From NCBI GenBank assembly GCA_900299185.1, contig OMIV01000152.1, positions 1-38,304 on the forward strand: a DNA stretch of 38,304 bases, written 5' to 3'. Of this stretch, positions 16,821 to 27,447 are shown in pieces. Source of the DNA: Planctomycetaceae bacterium (lineage in GTDB: Bacteria > Planctomycetota > Planctomycetia > Planctomycetales > Planctomycetaceae). The position numbers and the translations under genes were made by a program. Every line of letters begins with the position of its first letter. Within the stretch, counting starts at the first letter, position 1. Under the pieces are notes generated by a model. The model worked only from the letters and a program-made list of their open reading frames with translations. It had not been told where the DNA came from and ran no database searches.

Positions 16821-18323
16821 ATGCCGGTTCGAGTTTCCAGTTTGTGTTTGCTGGTGTGTTGCGGAATAACCGCGCTGACGTCGGCTGCTGATCTGCTCGA
16901 TCCCGCCCCACCTAAGGCGGCCAAGCTACCAGCGATGGCAGCTCCGAAAGCTGCGGACTACGACCGAGTTACCTTTCATGCCGCGCCGAAGCCTCTGCCC
17001 AAGGGGGCTCAGACTCACGATTGGACGAGCTTTCTGGGTCCAACTCATAACGGCATTTCGACTGAGACCAAGCTCCTGAAGAACTTCCCCAAGACCGGCT
17101 TGAAGGCTGTTTGGGAATTGAGCAAGGGCATTGGTTACGCCTCGCCCGGCATCCAAGGCGACTATCTGGTTTACCCGCATCGGGTGAAGAACGAAGTCAT
17201 TGTCGAATGCCTGCATCCAGCAACCGGCAAGAAGTATTGGGAGCATCGGTACGAGACCGAGTACCAAGATCGCTACGGCTATGGCAGTGGTCCTCGCGCG
17301 AGCCCGGTGATCGATGGCGACTTCGTCTACATCTTGGGTGTGGAAGGTCAGTTTGCTTGTTTGGAATTGAAGACGGGCCGCGTGACCTGGCAGCGTCAGA
17401 TCAATCAAGAGTTCAAGGTTCCTCAAGACTTCTTCGGCACTGTCGGCACGCCGCTACTGATGGGCGATGTGCTGATCCTCAATGTTGGTGCTCCGGGGGG
17501 GCCGTGCGTCGTCGGCTTTGATAAACACACTGGCAAAGTCGTGTGGCGAGCGGGCGAGAAGTGGGGACCGAGCTATGCCTCGCCTATACCCGGAGTGATT
17601 CACGGGCAGCCTCGCGCGTTCGTCTTTGCTGGTGGAGACAGCCAGCCTCCGACAGGCGGCCTGCTGTCGATCAATCCGGCCAATGGCAAAGTCGACTTTG
17701 AATACCCGTGGCGAAGCAAGAAGTACGAGTCCGTGAACGCGTCGTGTCCGGTGGTGCTCGGCAACAGCGTCTTCATCTCGGCGACGTATCGAGCTGGTAG
17801 CACGCTGTTGAAGATTGGTTCGGACTTCAAGCCGACTCCGGCTTGGTCGCTTCGAGATACCGAGCACAATGAAACCGATGACGCCGTGGGTCTGCACTGG
17901 AACACGGCGGTGCATCACGACGGATACTTCTATGCGTTCGATGGACGCAACGAGCCCGATGCGTCAATGGTTTGTTTCAGTGCGAAGGATGGCAAAGTTG
18001 CGTGGCGCAAGATTCCCGAGTGGCAAGACAAGATCACCCTCAATGGAGAAACGCGGGCGATCGACATGAGCACGCTGCGAGGGAACCTGCTCCGAGTCGA
18101 TGGTCGTTTTCTGTGCCTCGGCGAATACGGTCACTTATTGTGGTTGGATCTCACGCCGCAGGGCTACAAGGAACTGGACCGCACGATGCTGTTCCTCGCG
18201 CGAGACACTTGGGCGTTGCCGGTTCTCAGTCGAGGTTTGCTCTACATCAGCCAGAACAACCCCGATATCGCGACCAAGAAGGGTGCGAGGTTGGTGTGCT
18301 ACGACCTTCGTGGTGATGAGTAA
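16821..18323 (+). CDS. Secreted PQQ-type beta-propeller protein (BamB-like fold)
   Basis: The ATG at 16821 is chosen because AAGGAG lies six bases upstream and it begins a good signal peptide (MPVRVSSLCLLVCCGITALT, then SAADLL). ATG codons at 16806 and 16713 are alternatives. The 500-residue product has repeated propeller blades: KTGRVTWQRQINQEF, DKHTGKVVWRAGEKWG, PANGKVDFEYPW and SAKDGKVAWRKIPEW, each following a hydrophobic strand such as DGDFVYILGVEGQFACLEL. This W-x-x-x and G-K-V-x-W blade pattern is that of PQQ-dependent dehydrogenase-like and BamB-like proteins, which are abundant in planctomycetes. No PQQ-binding catalytic residues were identified, so enzyme activity is not claimed. 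The location is predicted periplasmic. The next gene, on the other strand, is also a PQQ-propeller protein; the two are convergent. Confidence 0.88.
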   Translation: MPVRVSSLCLLVCCGITALTSAADLLDPAPPKAAKLPAMAAPKAADYDRVTFHAAPKPLPKGAQTHDWTSFLGPTHNGISTETKLLKNFPKTGLKAVWELSKGIGYASPGIQGDYLVYPHRVKNEVIVECLHPATGKKYWEHRYETEYQDRYGYGSGPRASPVIDGDFVYILGVEGQFACLELKTGRVTWQRQINQEFKVPQDFFGTVGTPLLMGDVLILNVGAPGGPCVVGFDKHTGKVVWRAGEKWGPSYASPIPGVIHGQPRAFVFAGGDSQPPTGGLLSINPANGKVDFEYPWRSKKYESVNASCPVVLGNSVFISATYRAGSTLLKIGSDFKPTPAWSLRDTEHNETDDAVGLHWNTAVHHDGYFYAFDGRNEPDASMVCFSAKDGKVAWRKIPEWQDKITLNGETRAIDMSTLRGNLLRVDGRFLCLGEYGHLLWLDLTPQGYKELDRTMLFLARDTWALPVLSRGLLYISQNNPDIATKKGARLVCYDLRGDE

Positions 18324-18429
18324 GTCGGTCGTGAGTTGCCGAACGGGTTGATGTCGTTGTGATCGAGTCGCTCGGCGACTCAGCTTTTCTTCGGCCTGTT
18401 CTCAGCGAAACACACCCGGATTGCTGCCA

Positions 18430-18477
18430 CCCCTCACCCCCAACCCCTCTACCCATAGGGGCGAGGGGAGCAAGAGG
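18430..18477 (+). repeat. Dispersed C/G-rich element between convergent genes
   Basis: A copy of the same element as at 2846-2893, from CCCCTCACCCCC to GCGAGGGGAGCAAGAGG. It sits in the 216-base gap between the convergent PQQ-propeller genes ending at 18323 and 18540. It can fold as a hairpin and might act in termination, which is inference. Nothing else was seen in this gap. Confidence 0.8.
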
Positions 18478-18539
18478 TTTGTCGCGAGGAGAGGCATCCA
18501 GCTCTCGCTGCCGTGCGCAGTAGCTTCCGAGAACTCGAC

Positions 18540-21500
18540 TTACTTCGGCGAATACTCCAATCGCAGCTCTTTGGTGCGAGTGCGAACGCTGATTGTTCTT
18601 TGCGAAGCATTGGGACGGATGAGGTGCTGACCGTCGCCGGGGTCGTTCGTGCGAATCATCGTTTGGCCGCTGCGTTTATCGACCAGTGCTAACGAGCTTG
18701 ATGACGGAGCGGTCGCGTTGTCCTTCGGCCAATTCACGGACGTGAGATTCAAGAACGGAACGCTCTTCGGAGGATCCAACGGGCAGTTCGTGTCAGTCAC
18801 ATTCGATCGCCAACGCAACGAGCCGTCCTGACGATCGATCGCAAGCAGCACGCCACTGACCAGCGGGCTGCGATGCCAGCGCGGATGCAGCAACATCTGA
18901 GCGGCTTCGGGACGACGAGGCCCACTGACGATCAAGTAATAAGTCTCGGCATCGGCGACGCAGAACACGGCTTCGACACGCTCCGGTCGTTCGACATCAA
19001 CTCGAAAGATCTCGCGCCCGGTCGCGAGTTCAAACCAGACGGCAGCTTGAGACGTCAGCAGTCCCAGCGAGTGCTCGTCGACGGCGAATGGCAACGGAGC
19101 AGGGCCGACGTCGGCTGTTGTTGTAAGAGATCTTCCTGTCGGTTCTGGCGCACCTAGATCGATGACTTCCACGCGCGAGCCCTGCTGAGTGACCAGCCAA
19201 TTGGAGATCTGCGCGACAACCGGTGAGGTCGCTGTCATGCGCCGCAACTCGCGACCATCGAGCGATCTCAGTACCGACACCACTTTCGTCTGCTCGTCCA
19301 TCACAAAGACGTGCTCTTCGTCGCCAGTCACAGTGGCTTCGGCGGGCAGTTCAAAACGCTCCCACAGTTGCTGGCCCGATGCGGTGTCGAGGCACACCAA
19401 CTTGCCGCCCGACTGATAGCAGAGATAGCCCGCTCGCACCGGACCGACCTGGCCCAACGGCCGGTCGTAGGCATCCAAGAACTGCACATCGACGTCGCTG
19501 AAACCCAGCTTCGCGGGCCGGAGTCGTTGTCCTTCAAACTGGGCATCGGGCTTGGTGTCGGTATGCCAAATCAGTCGAGCTTTCGGCTCACCGGCTTCGT
19601 CTAGCGGCGCGATGGCGAAGATCTCTGTTCCCAATCTCAGGATCAGCAGGTGACCGACGCCCCAGCCTCGGACTAGCGGAGGCATGCGTCGAAAGTTCGA
19701 ACGCGTGGCCGGAAGGTTGATGGTCCAATCGCCGGGCCGACCGTCACCCACGAAGCGAACGATGTTGCCCGAATACCAATGGAAGCCGACATCCATCCGA
19801 CTGAAGAGTGCTCCCGAAGCGGACTCCACAGGCACCGTGAGAAACGCGATTTCGTTGCGTGCTAACTCGTGCTCGGTGACCTTCGGAGCGGCCTCGCTCC
19901 ATAACGCATTGGGGCGAGTGCCCAGTTGCATGAGCAACGCTTGCCACTCGGCATCAGTCTGAAAGCGATTGCCTAACGACGGTCGTTGAAACGCGGAGAC
20001 CGATGCTTGGCGTTGAGCTTCCAGCAGCGTCGCGCGGGTGTCGTCGTCATAGCTGCGCGAGCGGTATAGCTCGGCCAAGGCTTTGAGCGCTGTGGCCGAC
20101 GTCGCGTGTTGCTGCGGTCGGATTCGCGATGCCAACAACAACTGAGATTGCCAATGACTCAGACCAATGCGGGCGGGCGGTGTGATGACGAATTCTTGAG
20201 CGGCATCGAAGTGCGAGAACCGCTGAGCAAACCGCTGCACGGCGAACGGATCAGGACTGCCGGCAGCTTTCACGCGGTCATTCGTCATCTGCTCAAGGAA
20301 CCAATCACGAGCATCTCGATCGTGCTCGATCACGTCTCGTAAGTAACCCGCGACCAACCGATCAAAACGGACTTTCCGCAGCGGTCCCCAATCGTCGAAG
20401 CGCTGCAGTCCGGGCGGAGTATGTCCCAGCAATTCAAACGCAAGCTGCAGGGCTGCTTGCGATTGGGCAGTCGTTGGCTGTCGCTCGGTGACGGCTGTCG
20501 CGCTAACTTCGCGAGCATGTTCTTGAGCGACATCCACCAAGCGACGAACTTTGGCAGCGAGCTCCGTTACGGGGCTTTCAGGTCTCGAACTCGTATGTCG
20601 CAACTCTTCCAACGACGGCACGAGTCGCAGTCCCTCGATCGACAAAGTGATGATTCCAGAGTCAGTCGAGATGCAGTTGCCGAGCGACACATTCGGCGGA
20701 GCAGCGACTCGTTCGAGCTTCCCATCTTTCAAGCTCAGCACTGCAAACTCAGAACCGCATGGCAGAACGAATTGCGTTGTCTCAGTACCGGACGAGCCCA
20801 TCGAAAAACCTTCGCCCGTTGGTGTTGGAATGCGAGTCGTCCAAAGAGTTGCTCCCGAGACCGCATCCAAAAGCTGAGCGTTGTGTCGTTCAATCAGCAT
20901 CAAGCGACGACGATCAACTGCAACCAACGTGAGAGGATTGAACGAAGTTCGTCGCCAACGCACGACGCCGGCTTGGTCGACAGCGACGATGTCTTGTCGG
21001 TCGGGACCGGAAGTGATCAGCAGGTCTTGGCTGACACTTAGAGTGAGCTGACTGTCGTTGGCGAAGTTGGCCCACGGATACCCAGCATCATCGGAAGTCC
21101 TGGGAGCAGTGAGGCTGGTGGTCTCTCGCCAGCCGGTCCACCAGTGACGATGGCCAGTCCGTTCGGCACCGGTTTGCAGCCACTGCGGCGGCACGTCATG
21201 TCGCTCGGTCCGATAGGCCCAAACGGGTTCGCGCGTGGTGAGATCGAAAGCCGAGATCAAACCGCGACTGGTCAAGAACACGATTTGCGAACCGACCAAC
21301 TCCACGCGGGCCGCCACGGCTTTCCAGTCTCCGTCAGCGATCGGTTGTTGAGGGATCTCGGCAATTGCTGCCGACCAAACGCAGCGACCGTCAGTCACAG
21401 AGAGTTCATAACCCATCAAGCTCGGGCCCACTTGAGCGACGCCCCACACGCTTTGATCCACGAAACGCGGTGCTCCGAGGAAGTAAACGTCGCGCCGACT

Positions 21501-22745
21501 TCGCGGCGCGATCGCAGAGTCGACTCGCGGATCAATGCCCAGTTCGGGAAGCACCGGTGTCTGTAAGCGATCTGACATTGGTCGGTTATCCCAACACTCG
21601 CCCTTAAACGACCACACCACTTCGCCGGTTCGTAGATGCCTAAGTCGGAGCGTGTTGCTGCGAATGGACTCTTGCCGATTCAAGATGTTGGGCAGGATCG
21701 ACAACGACGCATCGCCGGGATCAACGGAAGCCACAAAGTCCGCGTTGGCAGTGATGCTGGGCAGCACCGAGTCCATCTGAAACTGCCGCCCGAGAGATCG
21801 TGCGACGAGTTCCTTCAATGACAAGTTGCCTGTCAGCGGAGCCGCCGGGTCTACCCCTTCGTTGCCCGCCAGATCATTCCATCGTTCGCGACCAGTGACA
21901 GCGTCGAAGGCCATCAACCGATTGAAGAGTCGCGCGATCACGATTCCATCTCGCAACACCGGCTTGGAGCGCGGCCCCAGCGCGATGGATTGTTCGGCTT
22001 GTTCGTGTAACGAGTCTTTCAGTGCCGCAACGATCTCGGGAGTGAGCCGGTCGGCGAAAGGCACAGGCTTGTCGACACTCGGTTTGCGCGCGGGCGGTTC
22101 AGTGCTCGCAGTCTTGAGAAACGCCTTACTCAACTGCTCTAAGCGCCGCGCGTCACGCTCGGTTGGTGGCGCTTGATCCCAAAGCTGCCGGAGTGCGGCG
22201 AGTCCGGCAATGCGTTCGCCGCGGTCGAGTGCTTGAGATGCCAACAGTCGCAACGCGTCGCGGCTGGCTTCTGTGTGAGGATACCGCGCGGCAATTCGTC
22301 GAAGGGCGACGACATCATTCAAAGCCACTGCTTGAGCAAGTTCGTTGGCGGCGAGTCCGCTGAGCCGCTCAATCACTCGAGTGCGATCTTGGACCGGCAG
22401 AGCTGCCAGCAACCGTCGAGCTGCCTCGGTCGTTCCGATCCAACGCTCCGAGGCCGGCGCTCGATTGTCCGCATCATCCAACACGAAGAGCGGCCGATCG
22501 CTGCCGACACTGAGCAGTTCGGGAATGGTTGCCGCTGCGGGGCCGAAGGCTTTGAGTTCGATTTGCTCGCGAGCTTGTCGGTAAAGAGCGTCGACGTCGC
22601 GCAGGTGTCGCGGAGCTGCCGAAGCCGATAGTCCTGGCGACTCGTCGTCGCTGGAGTTCTCAGCGGCCATCGACTGAAAGGGGCTCGCCCAAAAAATAAC
22701 GGCGACCAGCAAGCTGGCCGCCGTTTTGATAAGAGCGAGATTCAT
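18540..22745 (-). CDS. Large exported protein with helical N-terminal region and PQQ-type beta-propeller
   Basis: The frame is open upstream to 22919, but the ATG at 22745 begins a clear signal peptide (MNLALIKTAASLLVAVIFWA, then SPFQSMAA) and avoids overlap with the regulator gene; the product is 1401 residues. Residues about 45-230 are helical, TPR-like (LRDVDALYRQAREQIELKAF, ASRDALRLLASQALDRGERI). The rest contains propeller blades: VIARLFNRLMAFDAVTGRE, SRGLISAFDLTTREPVWAYR, DIVAVDQAGVVRWRR, GGKLVCLDTASGQQLWER and LLAIDRQDGSLRWRS. Blades are unevenly spaced, with a long, mostly helical interruption at about 760-960 (AAQSQAALQLAFELLGHTPP type). No catalytic residues were recognised. Predicted secreted or periplasmic. 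It has the same strand as the sigma-54 activator just upstream, but the gap (about 71 bases) with a small palindrome argues against a tight operon. Confidence 0.82.
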   Translation of the reverse strand: MNLALIKTAASLLVAVIFWASPFQSMAAENSSDDESPGLSASAAPRHLRDVDALYRQAREQIELKAFGPAAATIPELLSVGSDRPLFVLDDADNRAPASERWIGTTEAARRLLAALPVQDRTRVIERLSGLAANELAQAVALNDVVALRRIAARYPHTEASRDALRLLASQALDRGERIAGLAALRQLWDQAPPTERDARRLEQLSKAFLKTASTEPPARKPSVDKPVPFADRLTPEIVAALKDSLHEQAEQSIALGPRSKPVLRDGIVIARLFNRLMAFDAVTGRERWNDLAGNEGVDPAAPLTGNLSLKELVARSLGRQFQMDSVLPSITANADFVASVDPGDASLSILPNILNRQESIRSNTLRLRHLRTGEVVWSFKGECWDNRPMSDRLQTPVLPELGIDPRVDSAIAPRSRRDVYFLGAPRFVDQSVWGVAQVGPSLMGYELSVTDGRCVWSAAIAEIPQQPIADGDWKAVAARVELVGSQIVFLTSRGLISAFDLTTREPVWAYRTERHDVPPQWLQTGAERTGHRHWWTGWRETTSLTAPRTSDDAGYPWANFANDSQLTLSVSQDLLITSGPDRQDIVAVDQAGVVRWRRTSFNPLTLVAVDRRRLMLIERHNAQLLDAVSGATLWTTRIPTPTGEGFSMGSSGTETTQFVLPCGSEFAVLSLKDGKLERVAAPPNVSLGNCISTDSGIITLSIEGLRLVPSLEELRHTSSRPESPVTELAAKVRRLVDVAQEHAREVSATAVTERQPTTAQSQAALQLAFELLGHTPPGLQRFDDWGPLRKVRFDRLVAGYLRDVIEHDRDARDWFLEQMTNDRVKAAGSPDPFAVQRFAQRFSHFDAAQEFVITPPARIGLSHWQSQLLLASRIRPQQHATSATALKALAELYRSRSYDDDTRATLLEAQRQASVSAFQRPSLGNRFQTDAEWQALLMQLGTRPNALWSEAAPKVTEHELARNEIAFLTVPVESASGALFSRMDVGFHWYSGNIVRFVGDGRPGDWTINLPATRSNFRRMPPLVRGWGVGHLLILRLGTEIFAIAPLDEAGEPKARLIWHTDTKPDAQFEGQRLRPAKLGFSDVDVQFLDAYDRPLGQVGPVRAGYLCYQSGGKLVCLDTASGQQLWERFELPAEATVTGDEEHVFVMDEQTKVVSVLRSLDGRELRRMTATSPVVAQISNWLVTQQGSRVEVIDLGAPEPTGRSLTTTADVGPAPLPFAVDEHSLGLLTSQAAVWFELATGREIFRVDVERPERVEAVFCVADAETYYLIVSGPRRPEAAQMLLHPRWHRSPLVSGVLLAIDRQDGSLRWRSNVTDTNCPLDPPKSVPFLNLTSVNWPKDNATAPSSSSLALVDKRSGQTMIRTNDPGDGQHLIRPNASQRTISVRTRTKELRLEYSPK

Positions 22746-22753
22746 GGCGTCGA

Positions 22754-22791
22754 TGTCCCGATGCTGACGATCGCTAAAAATGTCCGGGACA
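22754..22791. repeat. Small inverted repeat between the regulator and the propeller gene
   Basis: Bases 22754-22760 (TGTCCCG) and 22785-22791 (CGGGACA) are exact reverse complements. The second lies in a palindrome-like TGTCCGGGACA. It sits between the stop of the regulator and the start of the PQQ-propeller gene on the minus strand. It could be a terminator stem, an operator or a small dispersed repeat; the sequence does not decide. Confidence 0.35.
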
Positions 22792-22816
22792 CTTTGTAGC
22801 AACCGCGCTGGGCCGA

Positions 22817-24208
22817 CTACACCAACAGACCTTCGACACTGATGTCGTAGCGTTTCATCTTCTTGTAGAGCGTGGTGCGATTGATGCCGAGCGCTGCGGC
22901 GGTCTTCTGTCGATTCCAACCGTTTTGCTCGAGCATGTTGAGAATGATTTGTCGCTCGGGCTCGACCAACGCGGTCTTTAACGAGTTCGAGACGCCGGGC
23001 AATTGCAGCATCGTGCGATGCGGATCTTCGCGACGCAGATTGTCGGGCAAGTCATCCACGCCGAGGACTTCGTGCTTGGACAACACGACCGCTCGTTCCA
23101 CAACGTTGACCAGCTCGCGCACATTGCCTGGCCACTGATAACGTTGCATGACTTGCAGCGCGGCATCGTCGAAGCGTTTGACGGACTTGCCGTTTCGCTC
23201 GTTCATCTCGGCGAGGTAATGCTCGACGAGCAACGGGATGTCTCCAATTCGCTCACGCAATGGCGGCTGAGTCAGAGTCACAACATTGATGCGGTAGAAG
23301 AGGTCTTGGCGGAACTTGCCTTGTCGCACGAGTTCTTCGAGATCCTCATTCGTCGCCAAGATCAATCGGCAATCGACCTTGTGAGTCTTGGTGCCGCCGA
23401 CGGGTTCGAACTCGCGATCTTGGAGGACTCGCAGCAACTTCACTTGCAGGCTGGGTGACGCCGTCGCGATTTCGTCGAGGAAGATCGTGCCGCCATCGGC
23501 CTGTAAGAACTTGCCCTCTTTGTCATGAGTCGCTCCCGTGAACGAACCAGCGACATGGCCGAACAATTCACTTTCGAGCAACGTGTCAGGCAAAGCTCCA
23601 CAGGCGATTTCGACAAACGGCTTGTCGGCTCGCGTGCTGAGTTGATGAATCGATCGAGCGGTCATCGTCTTACCGGTTCCGCTCTCGCCCAGAATCAAGA
23701 CCGTCGCGCGGGTATCGGCAACGCTCTCAATCAGGTCGAACATCTTCTGCATCTTGTAGTCGCGACCAACGATGTTCGAGAGGCCGAAGCGTTGATCCAA
23801 CTGCTTGCGCAGCGTCTTGTTCTCTTGCACGATGCGACGCTGACTCAAGGCACGTTGAATTGCGAGATTGAGTTCGTCGTCGATGACTGGCTTGGTGAGA
23901 TAGTCGAAGGCTCCGACGCGAATGGCTTCGACCGCGCTTTCGATCGTGCCATATCCCGTCAGCATGATGACCGACGTATCGGGGCATTCGTTCGAAGCCC
24001 ACTCCAGCAACTGGAAGCCGTCTTGATCGGGCAAGTTCACGTCGCAAATCACGACCTCGAACGGATACTCCTTCATCCGATCCATCGCTTGCTGGCAGGT
24101 CAGCGCCGTCTCGGTGCGGTGCCCCAGCGAACGCAGATAGTCGGCCATCGCCTCGAGAATGTGACGATCGTCATCAACAACCAACAACGAACCACAGTTG
24201 GGCTTCAT
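22817..24208 (-). CDS. NtrC-family sigma-54-dependent response regulator
   Basis: The ATG at 24208 is chosen because GAGG lies about eight bases upstream and it begins right at the receiver domain; an upstream ATG at 24247 would add 13 residues. The 463-residue product has three domains. The receiver (about 5-120) has Asp12-14, the phosphorylation site Asp56 in [10 protein letters not shown], Thr84 and Lys107. The AAA+ domain (about 145-370) has Walker A GESGTGKT (174-181), Walker B TIFLDE (about 241-246) and the sigma-54 contact loop reading GSFTGA (221-226) instead of the usual GAFTGA. The Fis-type helix-turn-helix at the C-terminus is [20 protein letters not shown]. No histidine kinase gene is adjacent, so it appears to be an orphan. 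It activates sigma-54 RNA polymerase at unknown targets. A perfect 7-bp palindrome lies 34-48 bases before its start. Confidence 0.96.
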   Translation of the reverse strand: MKPNCGSLLVVDDDRHILEAMADYLRSLGHRTETALTCQQAMDRMKEYPFEVVICDVNLPDQDGFQLLEWASNECPDTSVIMLTGYGTIESAVEAIRVGAFDYLTKPVIDDELNLAIQRALSQRRIVQENKTLRKQLDQRFGLSNIVGRDYKMQKMFDLIESVADTRATVLILGESGTGKTMTARSIHQLSTRADKPFVEIACGALPDTLLESELFGHVAGSFTGATHDKEGKFLQADGGTIFLDEIATASPSLQVKLLRVLQDREFEPVGGTKTHKVDCRLILATNEDLEELVRQGKFRQDLFYRINVVTLTQPPLRERIGDIPLLVEHYLAEMNERNGKSVKRFDDAALQVMQRYQWPGNVRELVNVVERAVVLSKHEVLGVDDLPDNLRREDPHRTMLQLPGVSNSLKTALVEPERQIILNMLEQNGWNRQKTAAALGINRTTLYKKMKRYDISVEGLLV

Positions 24209-24241
24209 CGTGTGCCTCGTAACCAGTGAGAGAGGTGCAAT

Positions 24242-24256
24242 GACCAATGATTGGTC
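24242..24256. promoter_or_regulatory. Perfect palindrome upstream of the sigma-54 activator gene
   Basis: GACCAAT-G-ATTGGTC has 7-bp arms and a one-base centre, 34 bases before the regulator's ATG at 24208. Its place fits an operator or autoregulatory site, as is common for transcription factors; this is inference from position only. Confidence 0.35.
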
Positions 24257-24634
24257 TGGGCGGTCGCGGTCGTCTCAATGGACTACGTCGACCATAGGGG
24301 TCATGCCTCAAACATAGGTCGCAGTCGCGAGTCGGCAACACGGTTGCGAACAGAAAGCGCAACGTGGACTTAAAGCAGCAACGATCGCTCTGACCGGCAC
24401 AATCGGCTCGGCTCGAAGGATCCAAAACAACGGCAAAGAAGAGCAAATCGGAATCATCCTGGAGTGCTCTGTCGAGCCCGAGCACTCCCGGAAATCTATT
24501 GTTGGAATCCAACACTCGAACTAGCGACAAGCGTCCCGAGAACTGCTCGCAGCGAATCTCGCTCGTACAACATCCGCTGTTCGCGAGCTATAAGCCTGCC
24601 ACTCCTCCTCTCCCACCAACCAAAGGGATAAGCC
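24257..24634. other. Intergenic stretch between divergent regulator and glucosidase genes
   Basis: No coding sequence or RNA gene was seen. It contains a small inverted repeat at 24459-24490, where GGAGTGCTC and GAGCACTCC flank TGTCGAGCCC; this resembles the inverted repeats at 32879-33102. A further small palindrome, TGTTGGA-A-TCCAACA, is found at about 24499-24513. No convincing GG-N10-GC sigma-54 promoter was found. Just before the next gene, AAGGGAT gives a weak Shine-Dalgarno sequence. Confidence 0.45.
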
Positions 24635-27379
24635 ATGACGGCGGAAGATCGGCGATTGCAGGCGGCTCGCGAACGGACTGAGAACTGGAAACGTTGGGGG
24701 CCGTATCTCTCGGAACGGCAGTGGGGCACCGTGCGTGAGGACTACTCCGAGCACGGCAACTGCTGGGACTATTTCCCACACGATCACGCGCGCAGCCGAG
24801 CCTATCGCTGGGGCGAAGACGGGTTGCTTGGCATCTGCGATCGCGAGTGTCGACTGTGCTTCTCGATCGCTCTTTGGAACGGTCGCGATCCCATTTTGAA
24901 GGAGCGGCTCTTCGGGCTCACTGGTCCCGAAGGCAATCCCGGCGAGGACGTCAAGGAGTGCTACTACTACCTCGACTCAGCGCCGACGCACTCGTATCTG
25001 AAGGGTCTCTATAAGTACCCGCAGGCCGAGTTCCCTTATGCGCGGCTGGTCGAAGAGACTCGACGGCGCGGCAAGCATGATCCCGAGTTCGAGCTCACCG
25101 ACACCGGCGTCTTTGACGAGAGCCGCTACTTCGATGTCGTTGCCGAGTACGCCAAAGCCGCGCCCGATGACATCCTCATGCGCATCACGGTGACCAATCG
25201 CGGGCCAGAGACTGCGACGCTGCATCTCTTGCCGACGTTGTGGTTCCGCAACTCTTGGTCATGGGGCTGCGATCACGATGGCTGCGAAATGAAGCCGCGC
25301 ATGCAGTGGCGCGACGAGCACAGTGTTACGTGCAGTCACGCGACGCTCGGGGCGTTTGAATGGCATGTCGACAACGGGCCGGACGGGCAAGCTCCGACGC
25401 TGATGTTCACGGAGAACGAGACAAACTTCGAACGCATCTTCAATCTGCCGAGCCCCGGTCAGTACGTGAAGGACGGCATTAACAATTACATCATTCACAG
25501 TCAGCATGATGCCGTGAACCCGCGCGGCTTTGGGACGAAGGTGGCGGCTCAATACGTTCTCACCTTGCAACCCGGGGCGAGTGAAACGGTGCGACTGCGG
25601 CTCTTCAACAATTCTGGGCGTTGCGCACCAATCGCGAGTTCAAACTCCGCTCAACAGTCGGTCGATCAGACGCCCTTCGCTGATGGCTTAGGGCGTGCCA
25701 CCCAAAACGAGCGAGCGTCTTTCGGTCCCAACTTTGACGCGACTTTCACAACGCGTATCGCTGAGACCGACGAATTCTACGCCTCGCGATGCCGCAGCAA
25801 TCAGACGCCCGAACAACGGCTTGTCGCGCGGCAGGCTTATGCGGGGCTCTTATGGAGCAAGCAGTTCTATCACTACGCTGTGAAGAGTTGGCTCGATGGT
25901 GATCCGTCGCAGCCCGAGCCGCCGCAGTCGCGTAAGCACGGACGCAATCGCGATTGGCAGCATCTCTTCAATCGCGATGTGATCTCGATGCCCGACAAGT
26001 GGGAGTACCCGTGGTACGCCGCGTGGGATCTGGCGTTTCACATGATTCCCTTCGCGCGGATTGATGCCGACTTCGCGAAGGAGCAACTCGTGCTGCTGTT
26101 GCGCGAGTGGTACATGCACCCCAACGGTCAGATCCCGGCTTACGAATTCGCGTTCGGCGACGTGAACCCGCCGGTTCATGCTTGGGCTTGCTGGCGCGTC
26201 TACAAGATGACTGCACCAAAGGGGCAGCGCGACCGAGTCTTCCTCGCGCGCGTCTTCAACAAGCTGCTCATCAACTTCACTTGGTGGGTGAATCGCAAAG
26301 ACGTCGAGGGCAATCATCTCTTCTCTGGCGGCTTCCTCGGCTTGGACAACATCGGAGTCTTCGACCGCTCGAAGCCGCTGCCGACCGGAGGCCACTTAGA
26401 GCAAGCCGACGGCACCGCTTGGATGGCGTTCTACTGCGCGACGATGCTGGCCATGGCTCTTGAACTCGCGGCGGGCGACCCGGCTTATGAGGACATCGCG
26501 TCGAAGTTCTTCGAGCACTTCGTCGCGATCGCCGATGCGATGAATTGTCTCGGTGGCAGCGGCCTCTGGGACGAGCAAGACGGCTTTTATTACGACCAAT
26601 TGCAGACGGATGGCTTCACGATGCCGTTACGCATCCGGTCGATGGTCGGAATTATTCCACTCTTCACGGCTGAAGTCTTAGAGAAAGACGTCATTGACAA
26701 ACTGCCGGGCTTCAAGCGACGGATGGAGTGGTTCTTACAGCAAAGGAAGGATCTCGCGCGGCATATTTCGATCATGCAGTCAGAACCACATGAGGATGTC
26801 AATTCGCCGCATGAGCATCGCTTGCTTGCGATTCCATCCAAGGAGCGGCTGATCAAGGTGCTGACATACGTGCTCGATGAGAACGAATTTCTTTCGCCGT
26901 ATGGCATCCGAGCTTTGTCGCGCGTGCATCACGATCGGCCTTACGTCTTCCATGCCGGCGGGGAAGAGCATCGCGTCGAGTATGTCCCGGCGGAGTCGAC
27001 GTCGGGTTTGTTCGGCGGGAACTCGAACTGGCGCGGGCCGATTTGGTTCCCGGTCAACTATCTGCTGATCGAGGTTCTCGAACGCTACCACTACTTCTAC
27101 GGCGACTCGTTGCAGGTCGAGTATCCAACGGGCTCGGGGCGTTTGATGAACCTGAAGCAGATCGCGCAAGACCTCTCGCAGCGACTGACGCAGCTTTTCT
27201 TGCCAGACGAAAGCGGTCGGCGTGCCTGTCATGGTAATGACACTCGGTACGCCACCGATCCTGCGTGGCGCGAACTTGTGCTGTTCTACGAGTACTTTCA
27301 CGGAGACAACGGCCGCGGCGTCGGCGCGAGCCATCAAACCGGTTGGACGGCGCTCGTCGCGAAGCTGCTGGAAAAATAG
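24635..27379 (+). CDS. GH63/MGH1-like glycoside hydrolase (glucosidase family)
   Basis: The 914-residue product has no signal peptide and is probably cytoplasmic. Its N-terminal half (to about 330) is the beta-rich region of the family with the blocks [20 protein letters not shown] and [20 protein letters not shown]. The (alpha/alpha)6-barrel follows: [19 protein letters not shown] with Asp465 in [26 protein letters not shown], then [15 protein letters not shown], and [11 protein letters not shown] with Glu886, before [16 protein letters not shown]. Asp465 and Glu886 are candidate acid and base by position in the family; this was not checked against a structure. GH63 and related MGH1-like enzymes hydrolyse alpha-glucosidic or mannosylglycerate-type bonds, so the substrate is uncertain. 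Homologous proteins of about 900 residues occur in many bacteria as single genes. The regulator on the opposite strand is divergent, so it might control this gene, but nothing in the sequence shows it. Confidence 0.87.
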   Translation: MTAEDRRLQAARERTENWKRWGPYLSERQWGTVREDYSEHGNCWDYFPHDHARSRAYRWGEDGLLGICDRECRLCFSIALWNGRDPILKERLFGLTGPEGNPGEDVKECYYYLDSAPTHSYLKGLYKYPQAEFPYARLVEETRRRGKHDPEFELTDTGVFDESRYFDVVAEYAKAAPDDILMRITVTNRGPETATLHLLPTLWFRNSWSWGCDHDGCEMKPRMQWRDEHSVTCSHATLGAFEWHVDNGPDGQAPTLMFTENETNFERIFNLPSPGQYVKDGINNYIIHSQHDAVNPRGFGTKVAAQYVLTLQPGASETVRLRLFNNSGRCAPIASSNSAQQSVDQTPFADGLGRATQNERASFGPNFDATFTTRIAETDEFYASRCRSNQTPEQRLVARQAYAGLLWSKQFYHYAVKSWLDGDPSQPEPPQSRKHGRNRDWQHLFNRDVISMPDKWEYPWYAAWDLAFHMIPFARIDADFAKEQLVLLLREWYMHPNGQIPAYEFAFGDVNPPVHAWACWRVYKMTAPKGQRDRVFLARVFNKLLINFTWWVNRKDVEGNHLFSGGFLGLDNIGVFDRSKPLPTGGHLEQADGTAWMAFYCATMLAMALELAAGDPAYEDIASKFFEHFVAIADAMNCLGGSGLWDEQDGFYYDQLQTDGFTMPLRIRSMVGIIPLFTAEVLEKDVIDKLPGFKRRMEWFLQQRKDLARHISIMQSEPHEDVNSPHEHRLLAIPSKERLIKVLTYVLDENEFLSPYGIRALSRVHHDRPYVFHAGGEEHRVEYVPAESTSGLFGGNSNWRGPIWFPVNYLLIEVLERYHYFYGDSLQVEYPTGSGRLMNLKQIAQDLSQRLTQLFLPDESGRRACHGNDTRYATDPAWRELVLFYEYFHGDNGRGVGASHQTGWTALVAKLLEK

Positions 27380-27447
27380 TCGAGTGGGCTCACTCGATCA
27401 CGATTTGAATGCTTAACAGCAAATCGCATGACGTTGAGGCAAGCGAC

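Noticed and set aside
24257-24634. Possible sigma-54 promoter between regulator and glucosidase gene
   Set aside because: No sequence fits the GG-N10-GC pattern well enough; the nearest (around 24400) lacks a proper -12 element.
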